From assembly GCA_030533035.1 (NCBI GenBank), contig JAUNJW010000135.1, positions 834-5,970 of the forward strand: DNA of 5,137 nucleotides, read 5' to 3'. Shown in pieces: positions 1 to 5,032 of this stretch. The translations under genes were made by a program, and so were the position numbers. The notes below the pieces were generated by a model. It saw only the letters and a list, made by a program, of their open reading frames with translations. It was not told where the DNA came from and made no database searches. The DNA comes from Erysipelotrichaceae bacterium. Lineage in GTDB: Bacteria > Bacillota_I > Bacilli_A > Erysipelotrichales > Erysipelotrichaceae. The first letter of the stretch is position 1, and each line of letters begins with the position of its first letter.

Positions 1-267
1 GGCTTCCGGATCAGTACTGTTTGCAAACTTGGTGTAGCTGCCTTTGACGTTGATCGTTCCGTCTTCTGCGACGATCCACTTGTAAGCTGCGTTCTTGCCG
101 TTGCCCGGCGCAACGTAGTCTTTCTTCAGTTCAATTGCAGAACCGTCGTAGTATCTGCTATTTGCATTGTCATAGGCAATCATTGAGAAGTTCTTGCCAT
201 CCCAGTCACAGAAACCGTAGTACCAGCCTTCATAGCCCTGTGTGCTGGAGAAGTCATCTAACAGAAC
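1..267 (-). repeat. Surface-protein module R6, cut by window edge (residues 980-1068)
   Basis: Sixth copy, with its second half outside the window. Landmarks seen are LDDFSSTQGYEGWYY at 982-996, ELKKDYV near 1025-1031, GNGK at 1034-1037, W1043 in WIVAEDG and SYTKF at 1056-1060. It reads through to the edge without a stop, so the module, and possibly further modules, continue beyond base 1. Confidence 0.8.
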
Positions 268-3204
268 TGTATTGTTGTCTCTGTCTGCAGGTGTCGGTGC
301 GGGTTCAACCGGAGTGATGACGACTGACAGATTGCCGCCGTCCCATGCCCAGTTGCCGTCATGGCAGATCTGGAAGCTCAGCTTGTCGCCGCGCTTGACT
401 GCTCTGTTATTGAAGCTGAAGCTGATGACATTGTCATTGCCGTCGCCGCGTCTGACCGCGACCTTCTGGCTGGAGAGCAGTTCATTGTTATGCCATACCT
501 TGACAGTAACGCCATCTGGCCAGTTAGGATTAGGATCTTCCTGTCCCCACTTGATATATGTGCCGTTGATGTTGATTCTTCCGTCTTCACCCGGCAGCCA
601 CTGATAGATCGGATCGAGGGTGGCACCTGTATGTACCATATCCTTCTTCATGACAAGACCTTCGGATCTTCTGGATTCATACCCCAGACCGTCGTCAGTC
701 TTCTTTGTCAGAACTTTCGCACCGGAAGGCTCTGTTCCTTCAAGGAACCACCAGCCGTCTGTACCCTGTTCAATGGAGGACAGAGCATTAAGGCTTGTAA
801 AGTTGTCGTTGTTTCCGACAGCGACTGTCGGAGTCTTGTTGGCATCTTCGATCACGAAGAGATACTTGCCGCCGTCGTAAGCTGCGTTTTCACCCGGATC
901 GACGATCATGGTGATGCAGTCTCCCTTGTTTACCGGAACACCGTATGTGGAGAGGTCTCCGGTGACTTCGATGTCAGTTCTCGGTGCGAAGTACTGCTTC
1001 TTGAGAACCGTGCCGTTCTTCATGAGGTAGACAGTGACACCGTCCGGCCATGAAGGATTGGCGTCCTGGTTCAGGAGTTTTGTATAAAGCAGGTCGATGT
1101 TGATCACGCCTGTTTCAGCCGCAACCCACTTGACGTTTGCGGACTTGCCGTTGCCGGCCGGGATGATATAGTCTTTCTTGATCTCCACGCCGTCGCTTGT
1201 GTAGAACTTTTCATTGTTCTCACAGTTTTCGATGTTGACTGCGCAGAACGGATCAACGTTGAAGCCGTACTGGTAATACCAGCCGTTGTAGCCCTGTACG
1301 CCGTTGAAGTCATCGAGTGTGGATGCGAAGTTTGTTCTCGGGCCGTCATAGGTTGCCGGAACATTTCTTTCTGTATTGCCGACCAGGCCGCTGAGGCTGT
1401 TGATCGCGAATTCATACTTGCCGCCGTCATAGGCATTGTTGTCGATACCGTTGACCACCATTGTGATGTAGTCACCCTTGCGGACATTCAGGGAGGAGAT
1501 GTCAAGCCGCTTGGTGACTTCCTGGTTGGTCAGAGGCTGGAATGTCTGACGGGCCAGCAGTGTATTGTTTGCATAGAGGGAAACCCTTGTGCCGTCAGGC
1601 CATGCCGGGTTCTTGTCCTCATTCTTCATCTTTGTATAGGAAGCACGGATGGAGATTGTGCCGTTCTGGGCGACTCTCCACTTGATGATGGCGGAACTGT
1701 CATGTTCGCCTGTGTTGACATAGTCACGCTTGATTTCCAGCCAGTTGTCAGAGAAATATCTGTCCTGAACCTTGTCAAACGGTGCCATGTTGCGGGCATT
1801 GAACGGATCGTCGCCATAGCCGCTCTGGAAGATCCAGCCGTTGGATCCCTGCGGGCCGAAGTCATTCTTGACATCAGCGATATTCTGGCGGATATCACCT
1901 GTCTCAGTGTTGACCGCGGACTCATCGGTTGTGCCGTTGATATCGATAATCGTTACATCGAGGTTGCCGCCGTCATAGGAGGAGTTGCCTTCCGGATCCA
2001 CCATGAAATACAGCATGTCCATCGGCGTGACGGCCAGAACGGGAATACGCTTCTTGATCAGCACTTCACCGCTGTCCGGCACATCGACATACTCGTTGTA
2101 AAGTTCGGTGCCATTCTTAAAAATCTTGACTCGGACGCCGTCCGGGAAGTCAGGCATGCCGTCATTCTGTTCAAACTTTGTATAGCGCAGACGTACATCT
2201 ACATTTCCTCTGACTGCCGGGCTCCAGGCCAGGACAGCGTTGTGGTTGAGGGAAGGATGGATGAAGTCTTTCTTGATTGTCAGGGACGGTGAAATCCTGT
2301 CGATATATTCGCCGTCTTTCTCATGGGAAACCAGGTGGCAGTCCGAAGGATCTGTGCCGTACATGTACAGCCAGCCGTTGGAACCCTGCTCACCGAAGTC
2401 TTCCGTGCTGTTGGCATTGTTGTTGGATCTTCCTGCCATTGACGGAATTGTCTGCTTCTTGTTCACATCCGAAATTGCCACATAGAAGCTGCCGCCGTCA
2501 TATGCGTTGTTCATGTTCGGATTGACAACGAAATACAGACTTTCCAGTTTCTTGACCTCGAGGTCATTGAGTTCAATCAGCGCGAAGTTTTCTTCGGTTG
2601 TGCTGATCGGGACAATCTCGAGCTTCTGCAGTTCATTTCCTTTGTAAACAAGGAGCTGAACGCCGTCAGGATAGGAAGGATTGGCATCGCCGTTAACATT
2701 CTTTACATATGCAACAGTGACATCAACCTTACCGTTCTGGGCTGCGCGCCATTCAAGAATCGGCGAGACGCCCTGGGCTGTGTGGACAAAGTTATTCTTG
2801 ATTTCCAGTCCGTTCGCACCGGGCTGGAAATACTTTTCGCCATTGAACTGCGATACGCGCTTGGAACGCTCAGGCTTTCTGTAATCGCCATAGCGGTAGA
2901 ACCAGCCGTTGGAGCCCTGGGCCCCGAAGTCAATGACATTGAACGCGTTGTTGGTACGGCTCGGATCATCTTCGAACGGAGGCTCGTCATCAGCTTTGAC
3001 AATGAACGCATCCGGCCAGAATTTTTCCAGCATTTCAGTGCCGCCTGAAACACTGTTTCCGCCGTTGCCCGACAGTAATGCGACCACGCCGGCAGCTCCC
3101 GCAATCAGAAGCAGCAGCGCTGCGACAGCACCCTTTTTGTGTTTCGCGAACAGTGCCGCGATCAGTGCTGCCAGTCCCTTTTTCTTCTCAGAATTCTCAG
3201 ACAT
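1..3204 (-). CDS. Membrane-anchored multi-repeat surface protein, probable carbohydrate-binding stalk (3' end outside window)
   Basis: The frame is open from the ATG at 3204-3202 to the left edge, giving 1068 codons without a stop, so the C-terminus is missing. Residues 1-24 are short and Lys-rich (KKK at 7-9, KHKK at 21-24). Residues 25-44 form one hydrophobic helix, followed by an extracellular Gly/Ser/Asn stretch. From about residue 87 the protein consists of tandem modules with a period of 176-185 residues, five complete and a sixth cut by the window. Each module carries in order QGxxGW, a (L/V)(E/T)IKxD-like strand, WxxAxxGxxxI, PxxPDGV and (Y/W)DGG. The spacing and aromatic/Gly-Asp pattern suggest a jelly-roll, CBM-like fold; I recognise no named family with certainty. 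No catalytic motif is visible, but an enzyme or cell-wall anchor could lie in the unseen C-terminus. The gene starts 25 bp after the GH32 gene with no terminator between, so co-transcription is likely. A role in binding fructan or another glycan outside the cell is inference. Confidence 0.9.
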   Translation of the reverse strand, partial: MSENSEKKKGLAALIAALFAKHKKGAVAALLLLIAGAAGVVALLSGNGGNSVSGGTEMLEKFWPDAFIVKADDEPPFEDDPSRTNNAFNVIDFGAQGSNGWFYRYGDYRKPERSKRVSQFNGEKYFQPGANGLEIKNNFVHTAQGVSPILEWRAAQNGKVDVTVAYVKNVNGDANPSYPDGVQLLVYKGNELQKLEIVPISTTEENFALIELNDLEVKKLESLYFVVNPNMNNAYDGGSFYVAISDVNKKQTIPSMAGRSNNNANSTEDFGEQGSNGWLYMYGTDPSDCHLVSHEKDGEYIDRISPSLTIKKDFIHPSLNHNAVLAWSPAVRGNVDVRLRYTKFEQNDGMPDFPDGVRVKIFKNGTELYNEYVDVPDSGEVLIKKRIPVLAVTPMDMLYFMVDPEGNSSYDGGNLDVTIIDINGTTDESAVNTETGDIRQNIADVKNDFGPQGSNGWIFQSGYGDDPFNARNMAPFDKVQDRYFSDNWLEIKRDYVNTGEHDSSAIIKWRVAQNGTISIRASYTKMKNEDKNPAWPDGTRVSLYANNTLLARQTFQPLTNQEVTKRLDISSLNVRKGDYITMVVNGIDNNAYDGGKYEFAINSLSGLVGNTERNVPATYDGPRTNFASTLDDFNGVQGYNGWYYQYGFNVDPFCAVNIENCENNEKFYTSDGVEIKKDYIIPAGNGKSANVKWVAAETGVINIDLLYTKLLNQDANPSWPDGVTVYLMKNGTVLKKQYFAPRTDIEVTGDLSTYGVPVNKGDCITMIVDPGENAAYDGGKYLFVIEDANKTPTVAVGNNDNFTSLNALSSIEQGTDGWWFLEGTEPSGAKVLTKKTDDGLGYESRRSEGLVMKKDMVHTGATLDPIYQWLPGEDGRININGTYIKWGQEDPNPNWPDGVTVKVWHNNELLSSQKVAVRRGDGNDNVISFSFNNRAVKRGDKLSFQICHDGNWAWDGGNLSVVITPVEPAPTPADRDNNTVLLDDFSSTQGYEGWYYGFCDWDGKNFSMIAYDNANSRYYDGSAIELKKDYVAPGNGKNAAYKWIVAEDGTINVKGSYTKFANSTDPEA
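286..312 (-). other. Pro-rich linker between R5 and R6
   Basis: Residues 965-973 read PVEPAPTPA. This is the only Pro-rich spacer in the array; the other junctions are Asn/Thr/Asp-rich. Such segments usually act as extended hinges between folded extracellular domains. Confidence 0.6.
313..792 (-). repeat. Surface-protein module R5, divergent (residues ~805-964)
   Basis: Fifth copy and the most divergent. The DF start is replaced by SSIEQGTDGWWF (809-820). The WxxA motif reads QWLPGEDG (868-875), WPDGV at 895-899 is kept, and the YDGG position reads WDGG at 954-957 after a His/Trp-containing loop (ICHDGNWA). An extra charged insert, RRGDGND, lies at 918-924. It may have a different ligand site from the other copies. 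Confidence 0.78.
844..1323 (-). repeat. Surface-protein module R4 (residues ~628-787)
   Basis: Fourth copy. Landmarks are LDDFNGVQGYNGWYY at 630-644, EIKKDYI near 674-680, GNGK at 684-687, W693 in WVAAETG, WPDGV at 719-723, KGD at 760-762 and YDGG at 776-779. It resembles R6 more than its neighbours: both share LDDF, QGYxGWYY, KKDY and GNGK. Confidence 0.82.
1396..1875 (-). repeat. Surface-protein module R3 (residues ~444-603)
   Basis: Third copy. Landmarks are DFGPQGSNGW at 448-457, EIKRDYV near 490-496, W509 in WRVAQNG, WPDGT at 535-539, VRKGD at 574-578 and YDGG at 592-595. The Asn-rich loop before YDGG (GIDNNA) is typical of the complete copies. The linker to R4 is the longest simple spacer in the array (Trp to Trp 185 residues). 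Confidence 0.82.
1933..2412 (-). repeat. Surface-protein module R2 (residues ~265-424)
   Basis: Second copy. Landmarks are DFGEQGSNGW at 269-278, TIKKDF near 309-314, W327 in WSPAVRG, FPDGV at 353-357 and YDGG at 410-413. The aromatic before PDG is Phe rather than Trp, and the WxxA motif is altered to WSPA. The distance between module Trp residues R1 to R2 is 177 residues. Confidence 0.82.
2461..2946 (-). repeat. Surface-protein module R1 (residues ~87-248)
   Basis: First copy of the ~180-residue module. Landmarks are DFGAQGSNGW at 92-101, EIKNNFV near 134-140, W152 in WRAAQNG, YPDGV at 178-182 and YDGG at 235-238. The late V..GD strand seen in R3 and R4 is replaced here by KKLESLYFVVNP. Its opening motif matches R2 and R3 almost exactly, placing R1-R3 in one subgroup. 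Confidence 0.82.
3070..3132 (-). other. Transmembrane anchor / signal-anchor segment of the repeat protein
   Basis: Residues 25-45 are an uninterrupted Ala/Leu/Val/Ile/Gly stretch preceded by KHKK and followed by SGNGGNS. A Lys-rich cytoplasmic side and a polar outer side predict an N-in, C-out orientation that puts the repeats outside the cell. There is no lipobox and no clear AxA cleavage site immediately after the helix, so an uncleaved anchor is more likely than a cleaved signal peptide. An earlier, shorter hydrophobic stretch at residues 10-20 is too short to span the membrane and may be an amphipathic helix. Confidence 0.75.
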
Positions 3205-3211
3205 AGTATTA

Positions 3212-3219
3212 CCCCTTCC
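3212..3219 (-). promoter_or_regulatory. Ribosome binding site of the repeat-protein gene
   Basis: On the minus strand GGAAGGGG sits 7 bases before the ATG at 3204. It is a moderate, G-rich Shine-Dalgarno match located entirely in the 25-bp gap after the GH32 stop. It supports this start and independent initiation within an operon. Confidence 0.65.
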
Positions 3220-3229
3220 AGTCGGTCAC

Positions 3230-4726
3230 TCAACGATAGATGTTGAGGTTGTCGAAAGCTGCGGTGGAATCAATTCCGAAGAGCTGCCAGTTGGTACCCT
3301 GTGAGCGGTACATTCTGGCTGTCAGTGCGGCTTCGTCGTCAACATACATGCAGCTGACGCCTTCATTCACCAGCAGTGTCATGTGGATGGAATCACGGCC
3401 GCTGAAGTCGAAGTCAACATAAGACTGCGCGTCCGCGTCCATCAGATGATCTGTGTTATAGAATTCAATCCTGTTTTCAGGAATGTTGAATACATAGTTA
3501 AGAGTTCCGACATTGTCAATATCCGGTGCGAAGGCAATGCCGAACTTGTCATCATCCTCGAATCCGGAGATATCAGCGTCGATTCTGCCGCAGTCCGGCA
3601 GGCTTTCAAACTGAACCAGTTCATACTGGTCTCCGGCGAACTTGTAACCGTCGGAGAGCTTGCTTACGGTATCAGTCATCTTGAGAGGCGTCTCGCCAAG
3701 CTGATGATTCATGATTGCCTCAACGCTTTCATTGAAGACCGGGGTCAGGGTTCCGTCTTCATGCTGTTCAAGCTCATGGATGACCATGTTGCCGGCCCAG
3801 TCATAATCTTTTTCATCATCATGGTCGATCTTGGTGCCGTTCCAGCCGACGCAGTAGAGTTTTGTGCCGTCTGTCTCGAGTCTTCCGGCATAGAAACCGT
3901 TGCCGTCAAATGCTTCATTTTCAGGCTTTTCAAAAGGTCCGCTGATCGAATCGGAGATACGGTAGTGAACAACTCTGTCAGGCCACTGGTCGGAGAATGT
4001 CAGGTACCATTTGGAACCGAACTTGATCAGAGTCGGGCATTCCATGTTTGTTCCGAATCCCAGGTCGTCCTCGAAGAAGATTCCCGCGTCTTCCCATTTG
4101 CTGAGATCCTTGGATGTATATCTGACGATCACGCCGTTTCCTTCCGACCGTGTCACCACGAGCATCCAGTACTGGCTTTCTTCAGGAACATAGAATACGT
4201 ACGGGTCACGGAAGTCTGTCTGTGAATATGCATCGCCGGCAATGAACGTGTCCTCCGGAATCTTTGTCCAGTTCAGCATGTCAGAACTTGTCGCGTGCAT
4301 GATTGCTTCGGCCGGCGCTCTGTGGTCATTGTGACCGGTATAGAACGCATGGTACAGTCCATTGTTATCCTTCATCACACAGCCGGTACCCAGGGCGATG
4401 TCCTGGTCATCCGCGGTTTCACCGTAAGGAATGACAATGCCTTTGTCTTCAAAAGTACAGTAATCTTCTGTTGTCAGAAGTCCCCAGGGATGATAGCCGG
4501 TCTTGCCGTCTCTGAGATCGGCAAGATAGAAAATATTCATTTTGCCATCATCATAGAACGGCATCGTGTCACCGATCAGGGCAATATCCGTTTTCGGGAA
4601 AACCGAAACAGTGTCAGCTTCCCCGTCATCAGCTGTGCCGCCCGAATCGGCCGGGGCCTGCTGTGTCCCGCATGCGCACATCATGACCATGGACACCGCA
4701 GCCGTGAAAATCAAACGCTTTCTCAT
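3230..4726 (-). CDS. GH32-type glycoside hydrolase lipoprotein (beta-fructosidase family)
   Basis: A complete 498-residue protein ending in TGA at 3232-3230. A lipoprotein signal (C19) is followed by an acidic, Gly/Ala-rich linker to about residue 45. The five-bladed propeller spans roughly residues 47-325. GDTMPFYDDG (52-61) holds the presumed nucleophile D53 in place of the classic WMNDPNG. TGCVMKDNNGLYHAFYTG (114-131) is typical of a propeller blade. FRDP (172-175) gives the transition-state Asp174. MECP (228-231) gives the acid/base E229. FDGNGFYAGR (273-282), followed by CVGW and WAGN, fits the family. The C-terminal beta-sandwich (about 355-498) ends with a VDDEAALTARMY strand characteristic of GH32 C-terminal domains. 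Known GH32 enzymes hydrolyse or transfer beta-fructosyl units (sucrose, inulin, levan); the exact substrate cannot be read here. It likely acts on the outer membrane face, tethered by lipid. It is the first gene of an operon with the repeat protein. GH43/GH68 share the fold but fit the EC and C-terminal motifs less well. Confidence 0.9.
   Translation of the reverse strand: MRKRLIFTAAVSMVMMCACGTQQAPADSGGTADDGEADTVSVFPKTDIALIGDTMPFYDDGKMNIFYLADLRDGKTGYHPWGLLTTEDYCTFEDKGIVIPYGETADDQDIALGTGCVMKDNNGLYHAFYTGHNDHRAPAEAIMHATSSDMLNWTKIPEDTFIAGDAYSQTDFRDPYVFYVPEESQYWMLVVTRSEGNGVIVRYTSKDLSKWEDAGIFFEDDLGFGTNMECPTLIKFGSKWYLTFSDQWPDRVVHYRISDSISGPFEKPENEAFDGNGFYAGRLETDGTKLYCVGWNGTKIDHDDEKDYDWAGNMVIHELEQHEDGTLTPVFNESVEAIMNHQLGETPLKMTDTVSKLSDGYKFAGDQYELVQFESLPDCGRIDADISGFEDDDKFGIAFAPDIDNVGTLNYVFNIPENRIEFYNTDHLMDADAQSYVDFDFSGRDSIHMTLLVNEGVSCMYVDDEAALTARMYRSQGTNWQLFGIDSTAAFDNLNIYR
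4670..4726 (-). other. Lipoprotein signal peptide of the GH32 protein
   Basis: Residues 1-19 show a basic start (MRKR), a hydrophobic core (LIFTAAVSMVMM) and a lipobox-like MCAC with the lipidated cysteine at C19 followed by Gly. The -3 residue is Met rather than Leu, a tolerated variant. The following ~25 residues are low-complexity and acidic, as expected of a tether. Confidence 0.82.
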
Positions 4727-4730
4727 AAAT

Positions 4731-4738
4731 CTCCTCCC
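4731..4738 (-). promoter_or_regulatory. Strong ribosome binding site of the GH32 gene
   Basis: On the minus strand GGGAGGAG lies 4 bases before ATG (4726-4724). The AGGAG/GGAGG core is a near-perfect anti-16S match. This settles the start codon, which also yields the intact lipoprotein signal. Confidence 0.85.
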
Positions 4739-4741
4739 AAA

Positions 4742-4767
4742 AATACTGTAGTTTTAATTCCAGTATT
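4742..4767 (-). promoter_or_regulatory. Hairpin-forming inverted repeat in the GH32 leader
   Basis: Perfect 7-base arms AATACTG (4742-4748) and CAGTATT (4761-4767) flank a 12-base AT-rich loop. In the transcript the stem is followed by U residues and then the ribosome binding site only a few bases later. It could be an mRNA structure affecting initiation, or a DNA operator with half-sites two helical turns apart. The pairing is seen directly; the function is not. Confidence 0.4.
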
Positions 4768-4780
4768 GTGCATTTGCACA
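4767..4780. promoter_or_regulatory. Perfect palindrome TGTGCATTTGCACA, candidate operator
   Basis: Six-base arms TGTGCA and TGCACA are separated by two bases. The site lies 40-54 bp before the GH32 start codon and just downstream of a TATAAA box, so a bound protein could cover the transcription start. A related copy lies at 4821-4834 and half-sites lie further upstream. The cognate regulator is not in the window. Confidence 0.5.
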
Positions 4781-4784
4781 CTTT

Positions 4785-4790
4785 TTTATA
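4785..4790 (-). promoter_or_regulatory. Possible -10 box TATAAA of the GH32 operon
   Basis: On the minus strand TATAAA matches the sigma-A -10 consensus at five of six bases and lies about 60 bp before the ATG. The hexamer 17 bp upstream (CGTATC) is a poor -35, so if real the promoter may need an activator. The TGCAC-type site at 4821-4834 lies just upstream of that position. Confidence 0.3.
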
Positions 4791-4820
4791 CGCTTCAATC
4801 TAATTTAGATACGAAAAAAA

Positions 4821-4834
4821 CATGCATATGCACA
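4821..4834. promoter_or_regulatory. Second copy of the TGCAC-type operator
   Basis: CATGCATATGCACA matches the palindrome at 4767-4780 at 11 of 14 positions and contains the 10-bp palindrome TGCATATGCA (4823-4832). Centre-to-centre spacing of 54 bp, about five helical turns, would put two bound dimers on the same DNA face. Confidence 0.42.
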
Positions 4835-4855
4835 TCTATCATATGGCATTTTCCG

Positions 4856-4861
4856 ATTATT
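4856..4861 (-). promoter_or_regulatory. Alternative -10 box AATAAT
   Basis: On the minus strand AATAAT differs from TATAAT only at the first base. No good -35 is found at 16-19 bp, but that interval coincides with the cre box at 4873-4886, the usual arrangement for CcpA repression. This competes with TATAAA at 4785-4790, and I cannot decide between them. Confidence 0.25.
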
Positions 4862-4872
4862 GTGCTAAAAAA

Positions 4873-4886
4873 AGATAGCGTTTACA
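4873..4886 (-). promoter_or_regulatory. Catabolite-responsive element (cre, CcpA site)
   Basis: On the minus strand TGTAAACGCTATCT matches the Firmicutes cre consensus TGWAANCGNTNWCA at every defined position except the last base. It lies about 150 bp before the GH32 start codon, inside the only promoter-bearing gap. CcpA with HPr-Ser-P binds such sites and represses sugar-use operons when glucose is plentiful, which fits a glycosidase operon. Some LacI-family sugar repressors use similar operators, so a local regulator is an alternative. Confidence 0.65.
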
Positions 4887-4911
4887 CAAAAAGTTACCCG
4901 GTGAAACATTT

Positions 4912-4945
4912 CATATGCACCCGACCGGCTCTGTGCATGCCTGCA
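4912..4945. promoter_or_regulatory. Upstream TGCAC half-sites
   Basis: CATATGCAC (4912-4920) repeats exactly the nine bases at 4825-4833. TGTGCAT (4932-4938) repeats those at 4767-4773. Together ATGCAC (4915-4920) and GTGCAT (4933-4938) form an inverted pair 12 bp apart. They extend the set of related sites across about 180 bp of the control region. Confidence 0.32.
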
Positions 4946-4956
4946 TAATTGAAAAT

Positions 4957-4978
4957 CGGTCATTTGGATGCCGGTCAT
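4957..4978. repeat. CGGTCAT direct repeat pair with an inverted partner
   Basis: CGGTCAT occurs at 4957-4963 and again at 4972-4978, a 15-bp period. The second copy also lies in GCCGGTC (4970-4976), the reverse complement of GACCGGC at 4923-4929. They could be activator half-sites far upstream of the GH32 promoter. The repeats are short and chance is possible. Confidence 0.25.
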
Positions 4979-5005
4979 GTATTTTCAGTTTCTCTGAAAT
5001 GACAC

Positions 5006-5032
5006 AAAAAAAGGAATCCTGGCGGACTCCTT
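5006..5032 (-). terminator. Intrinsic terminator of the upstream gene
   Basis: On the minus strand a 9-bp stem AAGGAGTCC / GGATTCCTT (one G-T wobble) with loop GCCA runs into a tract of T residues. It begins within the TAA stop codon at 5033-5031. It separates the preceding gene from the GH32 operon, so that operon must have its own promoter in 4727-5005. Confidence 0.85.

Noticed and set aside
361..1053. Plus-strand open frame of 230 codons
   Set aside because: It lies wholly antisense to the repeat protein, has no convincing ribosome binding site or recognisable motif, and is explained by the codon composition of the opposite strand.
1702..2292. Plus-strand open frame of 196 codons
   Set aside because: It is antisense to modules R2-R3, and its apparent Ile/Val-Asp-rich sequence is the reverse complement of the Asn/Asp-rich repeat coding sequence.
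1..2946. Regular recurring short sequences such as cagccgttgga, considered as a CRISPR array or DNA-level tandem repeat
   Set aside because: They are fragments of the codons for SNGW in homologous protein modules spaced by more than 500 bp, not a spacer-repeat array.
3292..3330. YRSQGTNWQLFG near the GH32 C-terminus, resembling the QGxxGW signature of the repeats
   Set aside because: Only a few residues match and none of the other module landmarks follow; the segment belongs to the GH32 C-terminal beta-sandwich.
3383..4225. Plus-strand open frame of 280 codons
   Set aside because: It is fully antisense to the GH32 gene, whose catalytic motifs and signal peptide confirm the minus strand as coding.
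4295..4948. Plus-strand open frame of 217 codons running into the intergenic region
   Set aside because: It overlaps the GH32 N-terminus and the control region, shows no domain, and its downstream half translates the AT-rich promoter region.
4983..4999. Small inverted repeat TTTCAG/CTGAAA after the terminator
   Set aside because: It has only six AT-rich pairs and no T tract or nearby gene start, so it is consistent with chance.
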